From NCBI GenBank assembly GCA_937927975.1, contig CALEZT010000251.1:1-8425 (forward strand): a stretch of 8,425 bases of DNA, read 5' to 3'. The first letter of the stretch is position 1, and every line of letters starts with the position of its first letter. Shown in pieces: positions 1-7,200 of the stretch. The position numbers and the translations under genes are program-made. Source of the DNA: an uncultured Phycisphaerales bacterium (GTDB lineage Bacteria; Planctomycetota; Phycisphaerae; Sedimentisphaerales; Anaerobacaceae). A model generated the notes under the pieces. The model did not search any database and had not been told where the DNA came from. It was given only the letters and a program-made list of their open reading frames with translations.

Positions 1-364
1 TCGTATCCGTATTCTCCGCAAGGGCCGCAACCGTGTTCGTCAACGACACCGTTGGCGGACTATTCACATCCGTCACCGCAATCGACAACGAGGCCGTCGC
101 GTCCGGAGTCGTACCCACCGATGCGTCATCCACCGCCACCGTCACATCCAACTGCGCATTCGTCTCGTAGTCCAGAACCGCACCGGCCTTCAGGTACAGA
201 ACCATCCCATCGATCTCGAACAACGCCGCATCCGCCCCGCTGAGGCTCAAAACGTTCGTCCCCGTCCCGTCGTCCGTCACCACAATGTCGGCCACCTTCA
301 ACCGGCTGCTCGTATCCGTATTCTCCGCAAGGGCCGCAACCGTGTTCGTCAACGACACCGTTGG
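1..364 (-). repeat. Cadherin-type coding repeats with a 309-bp period
   Basis: The 55 bases at 310-364 recur exactly at 1-55, and the period is 309 bp, or 103 codons. One whole unit runs from 364 down to 56 and the next starts at 55 and is cut off. Each unit encodes a cadherin-like beta-sandwich beginning PTVSLTNTVAALAENTDT and ending in VTDVN. The exact nucleotide identity across the part of unit two that can be seen suggests recent duplication or homogenisation, and more units probably follow outside the window. Confidence 0.85.
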
Positions 365-1033
365 AACCTCGTTTCCAATCCCGGTAATCAGGATCTCGCG
401 ATCCTCCAAGGTCACAGGCAGCTCTCCCTCATTGAGGGCGGATTCCTCCCGCAATTCCACCACCGTCAAACCCAATGGAGCGTCGTCGCGAACAGTAAAA
501 GTCATTCGCACCAGACTACCCCCGCCACTCCCCAGCGCATCGACCCCATAAAGCGTCATCTTGACTTGGCCCGCTGCATCGTCGACTTTCTGCACCAGTG
601 ACCAACTCGATGTCAACGCCCCCTTGGACACACCCCCGCCTTCAACATCGAACACCATCGTATCGTATCTCAGGACGATATCCGCGGCCAACAGACCAGT
701 CGCATCATCGACCAGGATGTCTATGGTGATAGTAGAGCCGCGTTCCGCGGTCGCATCACTACTGACACTCAGCAGGGGGTCAGCACCAAACCCACGGATC
801 TCCCCGAGTAACCCCTGGTCCTGTGATGCCGCCAACACGGCTATCTCCGGTTGTGCTAGCACGCCCTGTTGGTTGTCCAGCACATCGAACGGACCAACCT
901 CTTGTGCCCCGACAACATCCGCACTGAGAAGAAGTCGCACCTCCAACCGCTCGACACGAGGTCCCCCATGCGTCTCAGTCCCGACTCCGGTCCCGGTTCT
1001 CCGTCGCACCCAGCCAAGTACTTTGTTCTGCAT
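1..1033 (-). CDS. Giant LEPR-XLL-like / cohesin / cadherin-repeat surface protein, N-terminal part (3' end outside window)
   Basis: This frame is open from ATG 1033-1031 to the left edge (344 complete codons) and its C-terminus is not in the window. The start is supported by a strong Shine-Dalgarno sequence six bases upstream and by the LEPR-XLL-like motif (VERLEVRLLLSAD, residues 27-39), which normally sits close to the N-terminus of giant planctomycete-type proteins. The frame stays open upstream to a stop at 1268-1270 but has no earlier ATG. Residues 40-84 are a linker with no recognised fold. Residues about 85-216 are a cohesin-like beta-sandwich, about two-thirds identical by hand alignment to the last cohesin of the gene upstream. 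From residue 224 there are cadherin-type repeats of 103 residues, with the typical LDYET and VTDVN motifs; one is complete and the second is cut by the edge. No hydrophobic signal peptide is visible. The role is inferred to be extracellular adhesion or scaffolding; partners and export route are unknown. Confidence 0.85.
   Translation of the reverse strand, partial: MQNKVLGWVRRRTGTGVGTETHGGPRVERLEVRLLLSADVVGAQEVGPFDVLDNQQGVLAQPEIAVLAASQDQGLLGEIRGFGADPLLSVSSDATAERGSTITIDILVDDATGLLAADIVLRYDTMVFDVEGGGVSKGALTSSWSLVQKVDDAAGQVKMTLYGVDALGSGGGSLVRMTFTVRDDAPLGLTVVELREESALNEGELPVTLEDREILITGIGNEVPTVSLTNTVAALAENTDTSSRLKVADIVVTDDGTGTNVLSLSGADAALFEIDGMVLYLKAGAVLDYETNAQLDVTVAVDDASVGTTPDATASLSIAVTDVNSPPTVSLTNTVAALAENTDT
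386..781 (-). other. Cohesin-like domain in the downstream protein
   Basis: Residues about 85-216 contain the recognisable cohesin core: an alternating hydrophobic first strand (TITIDILVDD), the LAADIVLRYD strand, VFDVEGGGVSKGAL, VKMTLYGVDAL, a GGGSL turn, and the closing EESALNEGEL segment. It matches residues 2101-2233 of the upstream protein nearly without gaps, with roughly 88 of about 131 positions identical by eye. Cohesins bind dockerins in cellulosomes; in non-cellulosomal bacteria their partners are usually unknown. Confidence 0.8.
917..955 (-). other. LEPR-XLL-like N-terminal motif (variant LEVR)
   Basis: Residues 27-39 of the downstream protein read VERLEVRLLLSAD. From memory, the family signature is LEPR followed by x-L-L and usually SAD, found near the N-terminus of very large repetitive proteins in Planctomycetes and a few other groups; a sorting or anchoring role has been suggested but is not proven. 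Here the Pro is replaced by Val while the flanking VER and LLLSAD are intact, so I regard it as a genuine variant. Confidence 0.75.
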
Positions 1034-1039
1034 CTCAAG

Positions 1040-1048
1040 CCCCTCTCC
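1040..1048 (-). promoter_or_regulatory. Ribosome binding site of the downstream giant gene
   Basis: On the minus strand GGAGAGGGG lies six bases before ATG 1033-1031. It is a purine-rich, near-consensus Shine-Dalgarno sequence at good spacing. It decides the start, because the same frame is open for another 78 codons upstream with only GTG, TTG or CTG-type alternatives. Confidence 0.7.
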
Positions 1049-1174
1049 GAATATTGAAGACCACGTTGCTTTCGCGCGCGTTCCTTTGTCCGCACTTTGC
1101 AGCACCTCGTCTGGCACCGCCTTCTGCGGACACACTACCGATTGAAACCCTAGCACGCCAAGTACAGATTGTCC

Positions 1175-1192
1175 ATACGTATAAATACGTAT
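1175..1192. repeat. Paired ATACGTAT palindromes
   Basis: Two copies of the self-complementary octamer ATACGTAT occur at 1175-1182 and 1185-1192, separated by AA. They can be read as a direct repeat of a dyad operator half or as an inverted repeat with an eight-base arm. They lie about 140-160 bases upstream of ATG 1033 in an AT-rich patch, unlike the GC-richer coding flanks, so a promoter or regulator-binding role for the downstream gene is possible. A run of T follows on the plus strand only, the wrong direction for terminating the genes here. Function is unproven. Confidence 0.35.
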
Positions 1193-1296
1193 TTTTCTAT
1201 TTCTTCGTGCATTATTCAGAGGCAGTCCTGCGGGACAACCAACAATGTTGCCGTCATCGACTCCTGACTATCTGGCCATCGGACTTGCCCCTGGTA

Positions 1297-4200
1297 TCAG
1301 GTGCCTACAGGAAAAGCCGCAAACACCAAAGTCTGTAAGGCAAATCGCTTACGTAGGGGATTGTGGAAGCACAGACGAACCTTCACCGTCTCACCGGCCG
1401 AGAGCATTCCATCGCCCAGTATGCCGGATAGATCGATATACGGCAGACCCTTCGCCATCACGCCATCGACGCCGATCAGGCTCACACCAGGATCAACGAT
1501 CCCGCCGATCGCCAGCCACAGCGGACCTGTGATCGCCGTGGCCGAGACGTTCCGGATCGTCAGCTCCACACTCGTCTGGCCCGTCCGGTTGTCAAACCGC
1601 GTCGAGCCCAGCGTGATCTTGAGCCGATCGTTGACCGCGACAGGAGTCTTGGCCTTCGGCTGGATCTCGATCTGGCCATCTGCCAGAGTCAGCACCAGTT
1701 CTCCTTCATTCAGTGCCGATTCCTCCGTCAAGTCAATCTGGGTCAGACCCCCTGGCGCATCTTCCCGCACCTGGGCCGTGATCTTGGCCAGGCTCCCGCC
1801 GCCTGCGGCCAGAGCATCCACTCCATACAGCGTCAGCTTCACCCGACCGGTCGCGTCATCCACATGGCTCACCAGCGTCCAGCCCGAGGTCAAGGCCCCC
1901 TTCGATACCGCGCCGGCGTCCAGATCAAAGACCCTCGTGTCATAGCCCAGCACAATATCCGCTGCCAGAACACCCGCCGCATCGTCCACCAGGAGCTCCA
2001 GCGTGATCGTATCGCCTGCCTTGGCCGTTGCATTGCAGCCGACGCTCAAGAGCGGATCCACGCCCCCGACTACGATCGGAGGCAACACTCCCGGCAGATC
2101 CGGGATCTGAGGCTGCGGCAGGCCCACTACCTTACGGGCCATGTACGAGGCATCCAACCCGCTGAGCTTGCCGTTGCCTGTCGTATCTCCGATCAGAACC
2201 GGATCCTTCATCCGGTACTTGGCAAACCCGCTGTCCAGACCCACAGAGACTCTCGCGATATACGACGCATCCAACCCGCTGTAGGCATGGTTACCTGTCG
2301 CATCTCCCAGATACGCCACCACCTGGATCCCGCTGTCGGCTCGAACCTCAATCGCCCCTTCATTGATCGCCACATCCCGCAACACAACCAAACCCGCCGA
2401 TGAGTACGGCGCATCTACCGGCACACTCCCCGCCAGCACGACCAGCGTCTGCTCGCCGGCGGACAATGCCGTGCTGCCCTGGATGGTCACAAGCACCTGA
2501 CCTTCCGTACTGAGATCATAGCTGAACGACCAGTCCGCCGGCAGCCCAGTTCCCAAAGAAACCGCGGTAATCGTCAGCAGAGCCGGATCGTACCGCAGCA
2601 CGAATTCCACAGCCCGTACGCCGGTCCCATCGCTGATCTTGATCGGAATGCCTGCTCCCGTAGCCGGCACGTTCACCGCCTGGCCAGGACCCCGGCAGAA
2701 ATCCGGTACAGACACCCATCGGGAGGTCGAGGACGCCAAAGTCATCGTCGTCATGTAATCGCCGCCATCGAATCCGTCCTCGTCTCCATCCAGCAGATGG
2801 CCCTCAGTGTCTTTAAAGCCGTTGGCCGCGCTGCGGAAGGTCAGCGTGTAGGTATCCGCCTCCAGGGGACCGCCGGTCCTGATGAACGTCACGGTCCTGC
2901 CGTCGTCGCTCACGAGGAGAGATCCCGCGACCGAGCCGACCGTCATCCCGACCATCGTCACATCCCCCGGACCATAGCCGGCCGTGGCCGTGTCGTAGAG
3001 GTTCAGAATGGAAGCATCCACCGGACGATTGAACGTCGCGACGAAACCCCACGAAAGCGTCTCCAAGCCAATGACCTGCATCCTCTCCTCTCGCTCGACA
3101 GACAACGATCTCGTCACCGGGCTTGACCAAGCGCCTTCGTCGTCCTGCACGCTGTAGCTAAGCGTGTATGTTCCAGAGGACGCCGGAGCTGTGAACTGAT
3201 ATCCCCCGGGCATCGGATCACCTATCAGACTCCCATTCAATCGCAATCGTCCGGCCACAATGCTCTGGTTGTTCTCGTCGTTGTCATGCCCCCCGAGTAT
3301 CAGCGTGATGGATGTGCTCGGGGCAACCGTTCCGCTGGGCACACCGCTCATTGTGGCAGTCGGCAAGGCATTAAGAATGGTCACCGTCCGCGTGGCCGAA
3401 TCTGACCACTGGCCATCGTTGTCCCTGACGCGGAACGAGATCTCGTGCCGCCCCACGGTCAGGCTGTCAGACCTGGTGTTCCAGTCTTCGCTGGTGCTCA
3501 GCAGCCCATCAACGTCCGACCGCCACTCCCTGGCCACGATACTGCCGTCCTGGTCCTGCCCCGTGCCGTAGAAGTACACGTACTGGCTGGGCGGTTGGGC
3601 CGGGTTGGGCGTGATCTGATCGATCGTGGCCGTCGGCGTAGCGCTATCGTCGTTTAGGATCCTCCCGATGCCCTTGTCATCCGAGATCATGGCGTTGGTC
3701 GCCCCGCTCAGTAGCACCCAGAACTCCTCGTCCAGTTCATAGTCTGTGTCGCCCAGAATTGTCACGGCTATATTCTTGCTCACCTGACCTGGGTCAAATT
3801 TCAAAGTCCCGCTGATTGCCTGGTAGTCGCAGCCGGCAATCGCCGTTGTGTCCGCTGTGGCATGATGAACCGTTACGGTCTGGCTGCTGGGCGAAGAGAG
3901 GGTAACAGTGAACCACAACGCCTTTGAACCGCTATCGCCTTCCGAAATCGACGCATCGCTGATCTGGATCGTTGGCTGCTCGTACACGTCGGTCACATTG
4001 ACCGTGAAGGCCTTTTCCGTCCAGAGCTCATCTTGGTCAGTCGACCGGACCCGGATGCTATAGCTGTTCTTGATTTCGTAGTCGAAGACTGCGGCCGTCC
4101 GCAGGCTGTTGCCGCTGATACTGAAGGAGCTGTTGTCCGTACTGCCGGTGCCGCCGACCAGCATGTAGATGAAGGTATTGCCGCTGTCCGGATCGGTTGT

Positions 4201-7200
4201 GCTGAACGCGCCCACCGTCGTCCCGGACGGCTGATTCTCCGCCACGCTGCTGGGCGACAGGCCGATGTTCGTCGGCTTGTCGTTGACCGGGTTCACTGTG
4301 ATCCTGAAGGTGTCGGTGGCCGTCAGTGAGCCGTCGCTCACCCGGATGCTCACGTCACTGAAGCCGTTCCAATTGGCTAGCGGGCCGATGGAGATGTACC
4401 GATTAGTGTCAATGCTCACGCCGCAGTTGGGGTTCGTGTTCCCTACGATCGTGAAGCTCAAGCCACTGTCGGGTGTTTCCTGATCGGAGGCATAGGTCCA
4501 TAGATCAATCGCGTTGTTGAGGACACCGTCTTCATTGAGGCTCTGGTCCGGCACACCAACCAGCGTCGGCGAAGTATTCAGATATCGTCCCGCAATTGTG
4601 TACTGGCCTAGATCACCGTAATCCGCGTTGCTCTTCACAACAAGACGATAGGACCCACCGGCGAGATCTGCAACTACGGACTCACCAAGGCTTGATGTGG
4701 CAGATCGAGCGATTAACTCGCCGGTAGCGTTGCGTAGTTCCAGCGTGGCATCCAACATCGCTCCATATGGCGCGACAGCAACATCGAATTGGACTCGCCC
4801 AGTACTTGCACTGAAGGAGAACCAATCTTCATCGGTGACTCTCTCGATAACGCCCGACGCAGACCAAGTCTCATTCGAGTAGTTCAAAGTGGTAGCGGTG
4901 CCGCCCGAATTTCCGTGATCGTCCGCTCTGTAATGAAATCCGTTCTGGCTATTGTCCAGTACAGCCAACTCGTTCACGATCGCATCCGGCGAAAACTGTG
5001 GTGCCCCTTGATTCGTTAGCCACCACAGCCCTCTGTCTGTCGTATTCAGGTTGTTACCCATGATGGGAACAACTGATCCATCGCCATCGTAATACTCTTC
5101 AAGCGGAAGCCCCGAAGGCTGCGATCTCTGGTGCGTAAGCCCAAATGAGTGACCAGCCTCATGAGCAATAGTCTCTGCGATCGACCTCCAATCCCGACCC
5201 CAGTTCGTAATCGTTTCAGAAAACGCATAGCAGATATTAGATAGTCCGGAAACGTAGAAGCCGCCTATTGCTGATACACCACTGGCCGCCTGCTCGAGCC
5301 ATTGCCAAGTACCCCCAATGACGGCCTTCTCAGTCTGCTGATCATTGAGATTTCCTGGATCAACAGTTGAGACGTTGATGTTGAAGGGCGAATACTTCTC
5401 GGCGACCCAGGACCATATTCTCTCAATATTATCCAGCTCAAGCGAGCTGAAGATCGCGGGAATGCCATCGAGATCATACGGTTGAATAATTGGAACGCTG
5501 AACGTCAATATTGGGATGACCCATAAGATTTCATAGAGGGTCACTGTCCTCGCAATGTCGCCGTTGAAGTCCAGGTATAGGGTCGCCGAAGCACCCGGCC
5601 GGCTATTGAGTGCGGGAACCGATGGCGGGCTTGGTGCTGCGATACGCATCCGATAGCCGTCAAAATCGCTACCGTAGCTGATGTCGCCGCCAAACCCGAG
5701 CACTTTCACGTAGTACCACTGGTCCGCCGTAGCGGTGAACGTCACCGATTCCGAGTTGTTGCTGCTGCTATTCGAGTGCCCGATCTCGCCCAAAGAGGCG
5801 TTGTACACCCAGAGGTCCAGATTGCCCTCGGCGGCCACGAAGTCATCGACGGTCACCGTCACCGAACCAGATACAAGAGTTTCAAACTTGTACCAGTCTT
5901 CGTCGTACTTGGCGTCGATGGTCAGCCCGGGCCACGACAGCGATCCCTGCAACGGCCCACCGTTATGATAGGTGGTGAGGTCCGTGGCCTCGCCCGACGT
6001 GTCGTTGTTCTCGAAAAGCCACCATTCATCCTCGAACGGGTCCACGTCAACTGTCTGCACCCAGATCGAGTTGGTGTTGTATGCGGTGTTGTTTGATGTG
6101 TTCGTCTCGCCCGCGACGTTGTACACGCGAGCGCCGAAGTAGTAGTACCCGGCCGTCGTGATCGAGCTGGAAACCGCCGCGCCGTTCAGCGTGTACGGCC
6201 GGGTCTGACCCGGCGTGAAGTTGTCGTTCTTGGTCTCGCTCCGGATAACCTTGTCATCCGCATCCCCAATGATCGTGTTTGAGGACAGCACCCAATCCAG
6301 TTTCCAACCATCCGCCGTCAAAGAACCGGCCGACGACCCATTCATCACGCTCACAAGCCAGCCGTCCCATAAGGCACCTGGCTCGGCACTGTTGTTGATG
6401 GGATATACCGGATTCAGGACCGTCAGGTCCGGCGGGCTCGCCACCACGCTGAACCGGTCGAGGAGGATATCACCCGTCCCGAAGTCGTTGTTCCGGCCGG
6501 CGAGAGTCGTGTCATAGACCAAATCCCAATACGTATAGTCCCGGATCGCCGCCAAGACATCATACGCGCCTAGTTGGGCGTTGGAAGGTATCGTCCAGTC
6601 GAAGCTATAGTAATCCGTCTCCCCGTTGGTCAAGGGTGAATCGGCACTGTTGTCCTCGCCCCTGGGGTGGCTGTCGTACGCCCATGTGGAATCGTCCGGG
6701 GCACGGATATTCAGGACTGCTTTCACCGGGACAGCCTGCCCCGTGTTGTCCGCCTTCAGCGTCATGCGAACAGTCTCTCCCTGGTAGAACGCTGTCTTTG
6801 CCACACCTGGATTACTGGTATTTACCGTGCCTGATGTATCGGAGATCCGGTAGAGCGTCAACTCGACATTGCCCTTGGGCCCCAGGGTACAGTCATTCCA
6901 GTCATAACCCTCCCCATAGTCGCCAGGATCATTATTTGTCTCGTCGGATTCGCTCACGCTACTGTTCGCATCGGTCTTCATACCTATATAGTACTTTCCC
7001 CGCGTGAGATACTCTGCATGAGGTGGCCCACCCGGGAGCGGTAGATTCACACTGAAGTCAGGGCCGTAGGTATTGCCAGCAAGCGAGGCGTGTGAGTAGC
7101 TACCCAGGTAGTAGTCGTCAGCGTCTCCCCATGTCTGATCTGCCGAAAGATAGAACTTCTGGGTGAATGTCCCGGCCGAGCCTGCCGCCTGGTTATAGAC

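Larger units (their letters stand above)
1034..1296 (-). other. Intergenic region between the two giant genes
   Basis: These 263 bases lie between the TGA at 1297-1299 and ATG 1033. They hold an AT-rich island near 1175-1200 and the ribosome binding site at 1040-1048. Only weak hairpins follow the upstream stop (for example CCTG-GTAT-CAGG on the plus strand near 1289-1300, and GTCC-TGCG-GGAC near 1225-1236), with no U-tract on the minus strand, so I call no terminator. No clear -35/-10 pair could be fixed. Whether the genes are co-transcribed cannot be decided from sequence. Confidence 0.6.

Noticed and set aside
1..364. CRISPR or satellite array
   Set aside because: The period is 309 bp, the units are in frame and encode cadherin-like domains with no spacer structure.
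561..1145. Plus-strand open frame of 194 codons
   Set aside because: Its translation is rich in Ser, Thr and Pro without motif, and it is antisense to the cohesin and N-terminus of the downstream gene, which have clear homology evidence.
1175..1197. Rho-independent terminator formed by the ATACGTAT inverted repeat and T-run
   Set aside because: The T-run follows the arms only on the plus strand, while both genes are on the minus strand. The stem would be mostly A-T pairs and the loop is only two bases.
1054..1338. Plus-strand small gene across the intergenic region
   Set aside because: There is no ribosome binding site or recognisable motif, and it overlaps the 3' end of the protease gene. 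The translation is low in information.
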